Assembly: GCA_963830775.1 (NCBI GenBank)
Contig: CAWHNT010000038.1
Location: forward strand, 1-64,000
Length of the DNA: 64,000 bases
Direction: 5' to 3'
Source: CAWHNT01 sp963830775
GTDB taxonomy: Bacteria > Pseudomonadota > Alphaproteobacteria > Geminicoccales > Geminicoccaceae
Shown: in pieces, positions 27,752 to 36,977 of the stretch
Layout: each line of letters starts with the position of its first letter
How positions within the stretch are numbered: the stretch's first letter is position 1
Program-made: the position numbers and the translations under genes
The notes under the pieces: model-generated
Seen by the model: only the letters and a program-made list of their open reading frames with translations
Told to the model about the DNA's origin: nothing
Databases searched by the model: none

Positions 27752-29404
27752 TAGCCCCGAGCCAGATCACGGGCGACGAGCGCGGGCTCGCGCTCCGCCG
27801 GGTCGCCGTAGCCGCCACCGCCGGGCGTGGTCACCTCGATCGTATCGCCGGCCGTGACGGGGATCCCTTGCGCTTTGGACAGATGGGGCGGGTGGTGCTC
27901 GCGTCCGTCTCGGAAGCGGATGCGGATGCGGTTGGGCTGGCCGTCCTCGCCGCCCAGGACGCCTTGCGGGCCGACCCGGCCATGGTCCATCACGAACGAG
28001 GTCGTGGCCTCGCCGCCGGTAATCGTCAGGCTGTAGCGCAGGCCGAACCCGCCCCGGTGGCGGCCGGCCCCGCCCGAGCCTTCGGCTAGAGCGTACTCGT
28101 TGAACAGCACGGGAAATTGCTGCTCCAGCACCTCGATCGGGGCCGACTTGGAGATGCCGATGGTGGAGCAGCCATAGCTGAGCCCGTCATGCTCGGCGTT
28201 GCCGCCATAGCCGCCGCCGGTGATCTGGTACATGACGTAGTTGCGGCCGCGCTCGGGGTCCCAGCCGCCCAGGACGAGGTTGCCGGAGGTTCCGGCTGGA
28301 GCCGCGGTGACGCGCTCCGGGATCGCCCTGACCAGGGCCGCGAACACGGCCTCGGCGATGCGCTGGCTCACCTCGGCGGCACAGCCGGACACCGGCCGCG
28401 GGTAATGGGCGTAGAGGAAGGTGCCCTCGGGGTCGAGGACCCGGAGCGGCAGGAACATGCCGGCGTTGATCGGCACCTCGGGGAAGATGTGCTTGACCGC
28501 CAGCCAGACCGAGGAGCGCGTCGTCGCGATGACGCTGTTCATCGGGCCCTCGGCAGGGCGGGCTGGAGCCGGAAAGGTCGAAGACGAGATCGGTGCCCGC
28601 CTTCGTCACCTTGAGCCGGATCAGGAGCGGCTCGTCGACCACCCCGTCGCTGTCGACCACCGCGGTGCCCTCGTAGGTGCCGTCCGGGATCGGCTCGATG
28701 AGCTTGCGCATCTGCCGCTCGGCGCGGGCCCGCAGCTCGGCGATGGCGGCCTCGATGGTGGGTGCCCCGTAGCGCTCGAGCAGGGCCGAGAGGCGCCGCT
28801 TGCCGACATTCAGCGCCGCCTTCTGGGCCCGGATGTCGCCCACGCGCTGCTCCGGCACCCGGATGTTGGCCAGGATCACCTGCCACAGGCCCTGGTCGAG
28901 CTCACCCTTGCGATAGAGCTTCACCGGCGGCAGCCGCAGACCCTCCTGCTGCACCTCGGTGGCATTGGCGGAGAACCCGCCGGGCACGGTGCCGCCGATG
29001 TCGGGCCAATGGCCGGTGTTGGCGAGCCAGCAGAAGAGCCGGCCCTCGTGGAAGAACGGCTCGACGAACTTCACGTCCATCAGATGCGTGCCGCCGAGAT
29101 AGGGGTCGTTGAGGATGAAGACGTCCCCCTCCTCGGCCGGCGCTGCACGCCCCTCGCGGATGGCGTCGATCACGGCCCGGGTCGAGTACTGCATGGTGCC
29201 GACGAACACCGGCAGCCCGAGCTCGCCCTGCGCGATCAGCTCGCCGGTCTGGGCGGCATAGATCCCGTCCGAGCGATCGTTGGCCTCCGCGATCACCGGG
29301 CTGAACGCGGCGCGCGAGAACGCCAGGTCCATCTCGTTGCAGACCTGGACCAGGCCGTTCTCGATGACGGCCAGGGTGACGGGGTCGAGCTCAGCTTTCG
29401 TCAT
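27697..29404 (-). CDS. Hydantoinase B/oxoprolinase family protein (one-base frameshift)
   Basis: About 568 residues after repair. The start MTKAELDPVTLAVIENGLVQ, the metal-site region ILNDPYLGGTHLMDVKFVEP, GHWPDIGGTVPGG and the C-terminal GGGGYGDPAEREP are HyuB hallmarks. At 28543 one extra base (GGGCCCG before ATG) shifts the frame; removal joins SGSSPPCRGP to MNSVIATTRSS as in the family. HyuB normally forms an ATP-dependent amidohydrolase with HyuA, which is absent here: the upstream DNA holds a decayed toxin-antitoxin locus. ATG 29404. The role without HyuA is uncertain. Confidence 0.82.
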
Positions 29405-29446
29405 CGATGGCCTTAAGCTGACTAGCGTCTCCTCAGCGCCGGCAGC

Positions 29447-29693
29447 TCATGCTGCCGATGTCTCGACCAGCGTGAGGCCAACCCTGCAGACGCGTGCGCC
29501 AGGATGTTCTGGAAACCTGCCACGTCGCTCCACGGCACATGCGGCACTGGGCAAGCAGCTCGCGGCAACTTCTTCACGGCCTCGCCGACGATCTCGAGAT
29601 TGCGCAGGAACGCATCGAGGCCGTGTGTCCGCCAGAAGGCATCGAAGTCACTATCCGCCGCATAGGCCGAATGCGCTCGCAGGCATTAAGGAG
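29447..29693 (-). pseudogene. Remnant of HepT-like (DUF86) toxin gene
   Basis: Read on the minus strand with small indels corrected, this stretch gives RIRAYAADSDFDAFWRTHGL, then AFLRNLEIVGEAVKKLP and PWSDVAGFQNILAHA, ending RVGLTLVETSAA and a stop. These are the core helices of HepT-type minimal HEPN toxins, including the R-N-L-E-I-x-G-E-A signature and the N-I-L-A-H site near the active R-x(4-6)-H. Frame changes occur near 29665 and 29495, so the gene is broken. It follows the MntA-like remnant, as in intact modules. Confidence 0.6.
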
Positions 29694-29925
29694 CGGCCAG
29701 CCACAGCCGGGCGTCCCGCGGCATCGAGAATCTCGACGAGGGATCCGGGTCGCCAGCAGCTGTTTCAGCGCCGCTGGCGATGATCAGATCGCCCAGGCCG
29801 TCCGAGCGCCTCTTCCAGCTCGAGCACGCGCCGGGTCGCCATGAACGCACGGCAACTTGTGTCGGGCCGTCGAATTCGATAGCATGACGTCTCTCTCGGG
29901 CTGTCAGCTTCGTCGGCGCCATCAG
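29694..29925 (-). pseudogene. Probable remnant of MntA-like nucleotidyltransferase antitoxin
   Basis: On the minus strand the pieces TRRVLELEEALGRP, DLI-ASALKQLLATRI and EILDAAGRPAVAGR follow each other in different frames. Their order and wording match the C-terminal half of MntA-type antitoxins, where a V-D-L strand and a basic R-I helix follow the L-E-x-x-L-G-R-P turn. The catalytic G-S-x(10)-D-x-D N-terminus is not visible, so this is a broken fragment. It lies directly upstream of the HepT remnant in module order. The 140 bases on to 30087 show nothing I can identify. Confidence 0.4.
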
Positions 29926-30087
29926 TCCGAAACAGCGGATCGAGGGCTCGCCAGCGCCGTCAGCTCAGCACGGTGAGGCGGCGATCCGTGCACGATCTAC
30001 CTGATCGAGCGGTCGGTCTGGCAGGGTCGGTAAGCTTCGGCAGACGACGAGTCCATCCTATCTCCTGCGAGCAGGGGTCGTCCAGGG

Positions 30088-30528
30088 CTAGGCGGAACGC
30101 TGAGGGGAACATGGGCTATCCAGCAACCCCTGCGCTACCCGCGCCGCCGCCGCCGCAGCCAGCGCCGCCTTCAGCTCGCTCGGCTGGTAGGGCTTGGCGA
30201 CGCGGGGGGCGTTGCGCAGCGCGGGCTCGAGCTGGGCCTGATCGTAGCCGGTGACGACCAGGTAGGCGATGCCCTGGGCTTCGAGATGGGTCGCAAACGG
30301 TGCCGAGGACCCGTCGGTCAGGCGGACGTCGAGGAGCACCACGTCGGGGCGTTCCGTCGCGATCGCGTCGAAGGCGTCGGCCACCGAGCCCACCGACGGC
30401 ACGGGCGCGCAGCCAAGGTCCCGCAGGATGTATTCGAGGTCGAAGGCGACCACGGCCTCGTCCTCGACGATCAGGACCTTCAGGCCGCGCAGGTTCGCGT
30501 CGCCGTCGTGCCCAGAACCCTGCGTCAT
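30088..30528 (-). CDS. Single-domain response regulator (CheY-like receiver)
   Basis: A 146-residue receiver with VLIVEDEAVVAFDLEYIL, Asp67 in DVVLLDVRLTDG, Thr in LVVTGYD and Lys in RVAKPYQ. It is a paralogue of the receiver at 25387. ATG 30528 has GGAG 7 nt upstream. No kinase is adjacent; the HWE fusion 5 kb away is the nearest candidate partner. It lies downstream of the Crp/Fnr gene on the same strand with a 115-bp gap, so co-transcription is possible. Confidence 0.88.
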   Translation of the reverse strand: MTQGSGHDGDANLRGLKVLIVEDEAVVAFDLEYILRDLGCAPVPSVGSVADAFDAIATERPDVVLLDVRLTDGSSAPFATHLEAQGIAYLVVTGYDQAQLEPALRNAPRVAKPYQPSELKAALAAAAAARVAQGLLDSPCSPQRSA

Positions 30529-30643
30529 CGCCCAACTCCACAAGGGCCGGCGTCGCCGCTTCGCCGTCGGCGGCCTTTCACGGCCAAGCCCTTCATCGCG
30601 GGTAGTGCAGAAAACAGTCCCGGTCTGTACGATCCGATACAGT

Positions 30644-31360
30644 CTAAGCGAAAGATCGTGGCAGTAGCCGGGCATAGTTGGCGCGCACGATTCCGTAGCA
30701 CTCGCAGCTGGTCTCTTCGAGCCCGGCCCGGTCCACGATCTCCACCAGCCCGCGCCGGTAGCGGATCAGGCCTGCCGTCTGCAGCGTGCGGGCGATCAGG
30801 GTAACGGTCGGCCGCTGCACACCCAGCATCTCGGCCAGGAACTCGTGGGTGAGGTTCAAGGTGTCGGTGCCGACCCGCTCGCGCAGCATGAGCAGCCAGC
30901 GGCAGAACCGTGCCTCGGCCACGTGCAGGGCATTGCAGGCGGCGAACTGCATCACCTGCCCCATCATCGCCTGCACGTAGCGCAGCAGCAGGTCACGGAT
31001 GGCAGGGCTCTTGGCGAAGGCCGCCTCGAGCGGCGCCAGCGGCAGGCGTGCCGCCATCCCTTCCACCTGGACCATGCTGCGCACGAGAGGGCGGTGATCG
31101 CCCAGTGCCACGATGTACCCGTCCATCCCCTCGCGCCCGACGGTGGCCGTCTCGGCCGTGCCGCCGTCGCGCATGGTGACGGTCAGCGCGATGATGCAGT
31201 CGATCGGGAAGTAGGTGTGGGTGATCTCCTGGCCGACCTCGACCAGGATCCCGCGCGGCAGATTGACGATCTCCAGATAAGGCAGGATGTGCGGGCGGTC
31301 CTGCTCGGCCAGCTCGGCCAGGAGCCCGTTCCGCAATGGCTGGGCGCGATGCTGCATCAC
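30644..31360 (-). CDS. Crp/Fnr family transcriptional regulator
   Basis: A 238-residue regulator with an N-terminal cyclic-nucleotide-binding-like domain (LPYLEIVNLPRGILVEVGQE, YFPIDCIIALTV) and a C-terminal winged helix (LTHEFLAEMLGVQRPTVTLIARTLQTAGLI). It lacks Cys clusters for an FNR iron-sulfur centre and the canonical cAMP-pocket residues, so the effector is unknown; this subgroup is common in alphaproteobacteria. GTG 31360 is followed directly by ATG 31357; either may serve. It is divergent from the carotenoid operon (183 bp between starts) and could regulate it. Confidence 0.87.
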   Translation of the reverse strand: MMQHRAQPLRNGLLAELAEQDRPHILPYLEIVNLPRGILVEVGQEITHTYFPIDCIIALTVTMRDGGTAETATVGREGMDGYIVALGDHRPLVRSMVQVEGMAARLPLAPLEAAFAKSPAIRDLLLRYVQAMMGQVMQFAACNALHVAEARFCRWLLMLRERVGTDTLNLTHEFLAEMLGVQRPTVTLIARTLQTAGLIRYRRGLVEIVDRAGLEETSCECYGIVRANYARLLPRSFA

Positions 31361-31543
31361 GAGTAACCCCCGTAGCCATCGGCGGTCAGGTTCTGATGCC
31401 TCCGCCGCACCGGCGATTGTGGCACGAGCGGGCCGCCATCACAAAGCCCGGTGCTCGTGGATCGGGCCGCGCTCTGATCTACCTGCCAAGGCCGGACGTA
31501 GGACCCGGTGCGTGCTATAGGACTTGAGCTAGGGAGGGACCGG

Positions 31544-33086
31544 ATGGGCCGCCGTGTGGCCGTGATCGGCGCCGGACCAGGCGGGCTGGCGGCAGCCCTG
31601 CTGCTGGCGCGGGCCGGCGTGCGGACGGTCGTGCTGGAAAAGGCGGCAGCCGTCGGCGGCCGCACCCGCACGCTCGCGACACCGCAAGGCTACCGGTTCG
31701 ATCTCGGGCCCACCTTCTTCCTCTATCCCCGCGTGCTGAGCGAGATCTTCGCCGCCTGCGGCCAGCGGCTCGAGGACCATGTCGAGCTCAGGCGGCTCGA
31801 CCCGCTCTACCGGCTCCTCTTCGAGAGCGGCGGCGAGCTGGAGGCGGCGGCCGACCCGGAGCGCCTCGCGGCCGCGATCGCCCGGCTTTCGCCAGCCGAC
31901 GCTCGCGGCGTGCGGCCCTTCCTCGACGAGAACCGGCGCAAGCTCGCTGCCTTCCGCCCGGTGCTCGAGCGGCCGTTCGACCGCCTCGCCGGCTATCTGG
32001 CACCAGGCTTCCTCAAGGCCTTCCCGCTGCTGCGCCCTCATCTCACCGTCGAGCGCGACCTGCGCCGCTACTTCGCCGACCCGCGGGTCCGGCTCGCCTT
32101 CTCGTTCCAGACCAAATATCTGGGCATGTCGCCCTTCCGCTGCCCGAGCCTGTTCACGATCCTCTCCTTCCTCGAGCACGAGCACGGCATCTTCCACCCG
32201 ATGGGCGGCTGCGGCGCGGTCTCGGAGGCGATGGCGCGGCTGGCGCGGCGCATGGGCGTGGAGATCCGCCTCGAACACGCCTGCCGAGCGGGTCGAGATG
32301 GAGAATGGGCGGGCGACGGCCGTGATGGTCGCGGGCGAGCGGCTTGCGGTCGATGCCGTGGTCATCAACGGCGACTTCGCCCACGCCGTGCCGAAGCTGG
32401 TGCCGGAGGCGGCCCGGCGCCGCTGGCCGGACCGGAAGATCGCGGGTGCGCGCCTCTCCTGCTCGACCTTCATGCTCTATCTGGGCCTGGAAGGCGGGGT
32501 CGGGCCGCTGGCGCACCACACCATCCTGCTGGCGCGCGACTACGAGCGGAACATCCGCGAGATCCAGACCGGCATCCTGCCCGAGGAGCCCTCGCTCTAC
32601 GTCCAGCACGCCGGCGCCACCGATCCCTCGATGGCGCCGGCCGGGCACACCAGCCTCTACGTCCTGGTCCCGGTGCCGAACCTGCGGGCCGACATCGACT
32701 GGGCCAGCACCGCACCTCGCTACCGCGCCCTGGTCCTGAAGCGGCTCGAGCTTCTGGGCCTGCACGGGATCGAAAGCCGCATCCGCTACGAGCGCGTGCT
32801 GACACCGACCGACTGGCGGGACGAGGTCGCCGTCGGCGAGGGTGCTACCTTCAACCTCTCGCACGATCTGAGGCAGATGCTCTATTTCCGTCCGCACAAC
32901 CGCTTCGCACCCGGTCTCTATCTCGTCGGCGGCGGCACCCACCCGGGCAGCGGCCTGCCGGTGATCTATGAGGGTGCGCGGATCACGACCCGCCTGCTGC
33001 TCAAGGACCTGGGCCTGGGCGAAGCGGCCTCCGCCATGCACCTGGAGCGCATGCCGCTCCCGGCCGGAATGGACGAAGCGGCGTGA
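31544..33086 (+). CDS. CrtI/CrtN-type FAD-dependent carotenoid desaturase or oxidase 1 (one-base frameshift)
   Basis: About 513 residues after repair. Dinucleotide-binding motif VAVIGAGPGGLAAALLLARA, then GGRTRTLATPQGYRFDLGPT, SPFRCPSLFTIL, MGGCGAVSEAMARLA and the C-terminal carotenoid-desaturase signature GLYLVGGGTHPGSGLPV. At 32273-32285 one extra base breaks the frame; removing it gives RLETPAERVEMENGRATAV. With a second paralogue downstream, one probably desaturates squalene/diapophytoene and the other oxidises the end methyl group (CrtN/CrtP roles); sequence alone does not tell which. ATG 31544 has GGGAGGGACCGG upstream. First gene of the operon. Confidence 0.85.
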
Positions 33087-33502
33087 GGGTGCTTCTGGCC
33101 CTGATACCCGCACTCCTGGCGGCACCCGCCTCCGGGGCGACCCTGGTCGTCCGCACCGAAGGCCTGCAGAGCACCGAGGGCATGGTACGGGTCGCCGTCT
33201 GCAACCGGAGCTTCGACGAGGCGGGCTGCCCGGTCGGCGGTCTCCGGCGGCCAACCGCCCCCATCGAGGAGTTCGTGTTCGAGGACATCGCACCCGGCGG
33301 CTATGCCATCGCGAGCTATCACGACCTCAACGGCAACGGCCGCCTCGACACCATCCCGCCCGGCATCCCGCGCGAGCCCTACGGCTTCAGCAACGATGTC
33401 GGCCGGATGGCACCGCCCAGCTTCGAGCGTGCGCTGGTCCAGATCGGCGAGGGCAGGACCACCATCGTCATCCATGTGCGGCGATTGCTGGGCGGCTCAT
33501 GA
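33083..33502 (+). CDS. DUF2141 secreted protein in carotenoid operon
   Basis: A 139-residue protein with a signal peptide (LLALIPALLAAPASGA) and the DUF2141 core: LVVRTEGLQSTEGMVRVAVC, FEDIAPGGYAIASYHDLNGN, GRLDTIPPGIPREPYGFSND. DLNGNGRLD resembles a calcium-binding loop. Function unknown in the family; small beta-sandwich proteins of this type often sit in carotenoid clusters. GTG 33083 overlaps the previous stop (GTGA), and its own stop overlaps a possible crtI2 start (ATGA), so it is firmly embedded in the operon. Confidence 0.85.
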   Translation: MRVLLALIPALLAAPASGATLVVRTEGLQSTEGMVRVAVCNRSFDEAGCPVGGLRRPTAPIEEFVFEDIAPGGYAIASYHDLNGNGRLDTIPPGIPREPYGFSNDVGRMAPPSFERALVQIGEGRTTIVIHVRRLLGGS

Positions 33503-33561
33503 TCCAGGGACCGCAAAAGCACGAACAAGCTTCTGGACGGCTCGTAGAGCGGGGAGGCGGC

Positions 33562-35080
33562 ATGCGGGTGGCGGTGATCGGCGGCGGGCTCGGTGGCCTT
33601 GCGGCTGCCTGCGTGCTCGCGGCACGCGGCCATCGGGTGACGCTCTTCGACAAGAACCCGTGGCTCGGCGGCAAGGCCGCGGTCCTGGAGGAACAGGGCT
33701 TCCGCTTCGACATGGGGCCCACCATCCTCACCGTGCCGCGCGTGCTGGAGCGCATCTTCGCCGAGGCCGGGCTCAGGATGGAGGACCGGCTCGACCTCGT
33801 CCGCCTCGACCCGCAATGGCGCTGCTTCTTCGACGACGATACCCGCATCGACCTGGTCGCGGACCTGCCGGCCATGGCAGCCTCGATGGACCGGTTCGCA
33901 CCCGGCACCGGTGCCGGCCCGGGCTATCTCCGCTTCCAGGACCTCGCCCGGCACCTCCACGACGTCTCCGAGCGGTTCTTCTTCTGGAAGCCGGTCGAGG
34001 ACATGCTCGACACCTTCGATCTGAAGGCGCAACCTCAACCCCGGCACGCTGCGCGACGTGCTCTCGCTCCGCATGGGCAGCTCGGTCGCCGGCACCATCC
34101 GCGCGCGGGTGAAGGACGCGCGTCTGGCGCAGATGCTGGACCATTTCACCCAGTATGTCGGCTCCTCGCCCTACGGCTCGCCGGCCGTGCTGTGCTCGAT
34201 CGCGCACATGCAGACGGCCCAGGGCGTCTGGTACCCGATCGGCGGCACCCGCGCCGTGGTCACCGCTCTCGTGCGTCTGGCGAGCGAGCTGGGCTGCGAG
34301 CTGCGCACCGGCGAGGAGGTCACCGGCCTGCGGATCGAGCGCGACACCGTGCGTGCGGTCCAGACGGCGGCCGGCGAGACCCCGGTCGACGCCGTGGTCT
34401 CGAACATGGACGCGATCCGCACCTATCGGGAGCTGGTGGGCGGTGCGGCGGCACGGCGCTACGACCGCAAGGGCTACGAGCCCGCCTGCTCGGGCGTGGT
34501 GCTCTATCTGGGCCTCAGCCGCCGCTACGAGCATCTGGCGCACCACGACTTCGTCTTCTCGCGCGACCCCGAGGAGGAGTTCGACTGGATCTACAAGCGC
34601 GGCGAGCCGGCACCCGATCCCACCTGCTATCTGGCGGCACCCGCCGTGACCGAGCCCGGCGTGGCGCCGGAAGGCGGCGAGGCGCTCTACGTGCTGGTCC
34701 ACACGCCCTACCTGCGGCCGCACCATGACTGGACCGCAATGCTGCCGGCCTACCGCAAGATCATCCTCGACAAGCTGAAGCGCACCGCAGGCCTGCACGA
34801 CATCGAGGAGCGGATCGTGGTCGAGCGGCACCTGACGCCGCAGGACATCCACGAGCGCTACAAGGTCCTGAACGGCGCCATCTACGGCCTTGCGAGCCAC
34901 GGCAAGTTCGCCGGCGCCTTCAAGCCCGGCAACCGCAGCCGGGACATCAAGGGGCTCTACCTCGCCGGCGGTGCCGCCCATCCGGGGCCGGGCATGCCGA
35001 TGGTGATGATGTCGGGCTGGATCGCCGCCGCGGCCCTGGACGAGGACGCCCGCGGCGCGGATCTGCGGAAGGCGTCGTGA
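33562..35080 (+). CDS. CrtI/CrtN-type FAD-dependent carotenoid desaturase or oxidase 2 (one-base frameshift)
   Basis: About 505 residues after repair. VAVIGGGLGGLAAACVLAAR and GGKAAVLEEQGFRFDMGPTI open the FAD domain; the middle has MLDHFTQYVGSSPYGSPAVL and GVWYPIGGTRAVVTALVRLA; the end has GLYLAGGAAHPGPGMPMV. At about 34028-34032 one extra C shifts the frame; repair gives DLKANLNPGTLRDVL. This form is close to phytoene-desaturase-like diapocarotenoid enzymes. ATG 33562 has GGGGAGGCGGC upstream; ATG 33499, overlapping the previous stop, is an alternative. Confidence 0.85.
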
Positions 35081-35865
35081 GCCCCGAGGCATCCATCCCG
35101 CGGCGCTCGCCCGCGGCCTGGGCCTTCATGGGCCTCTATTTCGAGCGTTTTTTCCGCCGCCATCTGAACGCACTTCGCGTCGCCAGGTGGGGCTTCCCCG
35201 AGGCTGGCAGCGGCCCGCTCGTCGTCTACTCGAACCACCCGGCCTGGTGGGACGCCGCCGTCTATATCCTGCTGGCCCGCCACCTGTTCGGCCGGCACGA
35301 GTGCTACGCTCCGATCGACGCCGCGATGCTGGAGAAATACGGCTTCTTCGCCCGCATCGGCGCCTTCGGGCTGGATCTCGAGAGCAGGCACGGTGCCGCC
35401 GCCTTCCTGCGCACCGGTGCCGCGATCCTGGCCCGGCCCGAGCGGGCGCTGTGGGTCACGGCGCAGGGGCGCTTCGCCGATCCCCGCCAGCGCCCGCTGA
35501 GCCTCCGGGCCGGTGTCGCCCGGCTGGCGGAGAGAGCCCCCGGCGCCACGTTCCTGCCGCTCGCGATCGAGTACGCCTTCTGGACCGAGCGCGGTGCGGA
35601 AGCGCTGGCGGCCTTCGGCCCTCCGCTGCACGGTGCCGAGCTGCTGGCGCTCCCGCGCCCGGCAAGGCTGGCGCGGCTGGAGGCGGGCCTAGCCCAGACC
35701 ATGGACCGGCTGGCGGCCGATGCCATGACGCGCGAGCCGGAGCGCTTTCGGGTGCTCCTGGAGGGCAGGCCCGGCATCGGCGGGGTCTACGATCTCTGGC
35801 GGCATGGCAGGGCCATGCTCCGCGGCCGGAGCTTCAACCCCGCCCACCGTGAGCCGGTGGCGTGA
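35077..35865 (+). CDS. Lysophospholipid-type acyltransferase (CrtO-like role proposed)
   Basis: A 262-residue acyltransferase of the PlsC superfamily. The H-x4-D motif is VVYSNHPAWWDAAVY; the glycerol-3-phosphate-site block is replaced by VTAQGRFADPRQRPL, and the C-terminal block FLPLAIEYAFWTER follows. Homologues in carotenoid clusters acylate the sugar of glycosyl carotenoids, as CrtO does in staphyloxanthin synthesis. GTG start overlaps crtI2 by 4 nt, and the gene lies directly before the glycosyltransferase gene, which supports that role. Confidence 0.82.
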   Translation: MSPEASIPRRSPAAWAFMGLYFERFFRRHLNALRVARWGFPEAGSGPLVVYSNHPAWWDAAVYILLARHLFGRHECYAPIDAAMLEKYGFFARIGAFGLDLESRHGAAAFLRTGAAILARPERALWVTAQGRFADPRQRPLSLRAGVARLAERAPGATFLPLAIEYAFWTERGAEALAAFGPPLHGAELLALPRPARLARLEAGLAQTMDRLAADAMTREPERFRVLLEGRPGIGGVYDLWRHGRAMLRGRSFNPAHREPVA

Positions 35866-36977
35866 TCGCACTCGGCATCGTGGCCCTGGTGCTGGCAGCG
35901 CTGCCGGCCGCGCTTGGCCTCGCCAATCTCCTCGTCCTGCGGGCGCCGCGGCCACGGCCGGTGCCGGGTGCTTTGGTCTCGATCCTGATCCCGGCCCGCA
36001 ACGAGGCCCCGAACATCGGCGCGGCACTCGATGCTGCCCGAGCAACCGAAGGTGTCCCCTTCGAGATCGTCGTCATGGACGACGGCTCGACCGACGACAC
36101 GGCCGCGATCGTCCGCCGCCATGCCGCGGAGGACACGCGCGTCCGGCTGGAAACGGCACCGCCTTTGCCGCCGGGCTGGGCCGGCAAGAACCACGCCTGC
36201 CAGCGCCTCGCCGAGGCTGCCCGAGGCACGCACCTCCTCTTCATCGACGCCGACGTCCGCCTCCAGCCGCACGCCGCGGCAGCCCTGGTCTCGCACATGC
36301 AGGAGACCGGCACGGTGCTGGTCAGCGGTGTCCCGCGCCAGCTGATGCGCAGCCTCGGCGAGCTTCTCACCGTGCCGATGATCAACCTCCTGCTGCTGGG
36401 CTATCTGCCGCTCGGCCGCATGCGGGCCACGACGCAGCCGTCGCTGGGAGCCGCCTGTGGCCAGCTCGTGCTGGTCGACAGCCAAGCCTACCATGCCGCA
36501 GGCGGCCATGCCGCCATCCGGGCCTGCCTCCACGACGCGCTCAGGCTGGCCCGCCTGCTCCGCGAGCAGGGCCATCGCACCGATCTCGTTCCGGGCACCG
36601 GGCTCGCCTCCTGCCGGATGTATCCGGGCTTCGAGGAGGCCTGGGCCGGCTTCCTGAAGAACGCCACGGAAGGCATGGCGCGGCCGCTGGCCCTGCCGGT
36701 CTGGACGGTTCTCCTGGCCGGCGGGCACATCCTGCCGCCGGTGCTGCTCGTCGTGGCTCTTCTGGGCGCGGGCCCGATCTGGCCGGCCGCCCTGGCGACG
36801 CTGCTCTCCTTCGGCATCCGCGCGGCGATCACGCTCCGCTCCGGTGAGAGCCTGTGGACGATCCCGCTCCATCCGGCGACCGTAGCGACCGGGCTGGCGA
36901 TCCAGTGGACGGCCCTCCTCGGCACCCCGCAGGCGAGCTGGAAGGGCCGCCTCTACGCGACCCGAGGTGCCGCGTGA
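35862..36977 (+). CDS. Family 2 glycosyltransferase, membrane-bound (CrtQ-like role proposed)
   Basis: A 371-residue GT2 enzyme: N-terminal membrane helix (ALGIVALVLAALPAALGLAN-like), VSILIPARNEAPNIGAALDA, nucleotide-sugar site IVVMDDGSTDDTAA, acceptor-side DXD LLFIDADVRL, then C-terminal transmembrane segments (VWTVLLAGGHILPPVLLVVA). The arrangement matches CrtQ-type carotenoid glucosyltransferases and HpnI-like hopanoid enzymes. In this operon, next to an acyltransferase and an aldehyde dehydrogenase, glycosylation of a carotenoic acid is the best reading. GTG start overlaps the acyltransferase stop. Confidence 0.85.
   Translation: MIALGIVALVLAALPAALGLANLLVLRAPRPRPVPGALVSILIPARNEAPNIGAALDAARATEGVPFEIVVMDDGSTDDTAAIVRRHAAEDTRVRLETAPPLPPGWAGKNHACQRLAEAARGTHLLFIDADVRLQPHAAAALVSHMQETGTVLVSGVPRQLMRSLGELLTVPMINLLLLGYLPLGRMRATTQPSLGAACGQLVLVDSQAYHAAGGHAAIRACLHDALRLARLLREQGHRTDLVPGTGLASCRMYPGFEEAWAGFLKNATEGMARPLALPVWTVLLAGGHILPPVLLVVALLGAGPIWPAALATLLSFGIRAAITLRSGESLWTIPLHPATVATGLAIQWTALLGTPQASWKGRLYATRGAA

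Noticed and set aside
27697..29404. Complete 5-oxoprolinase/hydantoinase A-B system
   Set aside because: Only the B subunit is present; no HyuA-like actin-fold gene is on either side.
31544..35080. Programmed +1 frameshifting as the explanation of the split desaturase genes
   Set aside because: The shift sites (GAA-C-ACG, GCG-C-AAC and others) share no slippery motif or stop-codon context, so sequencing/assembly indels are simpler.
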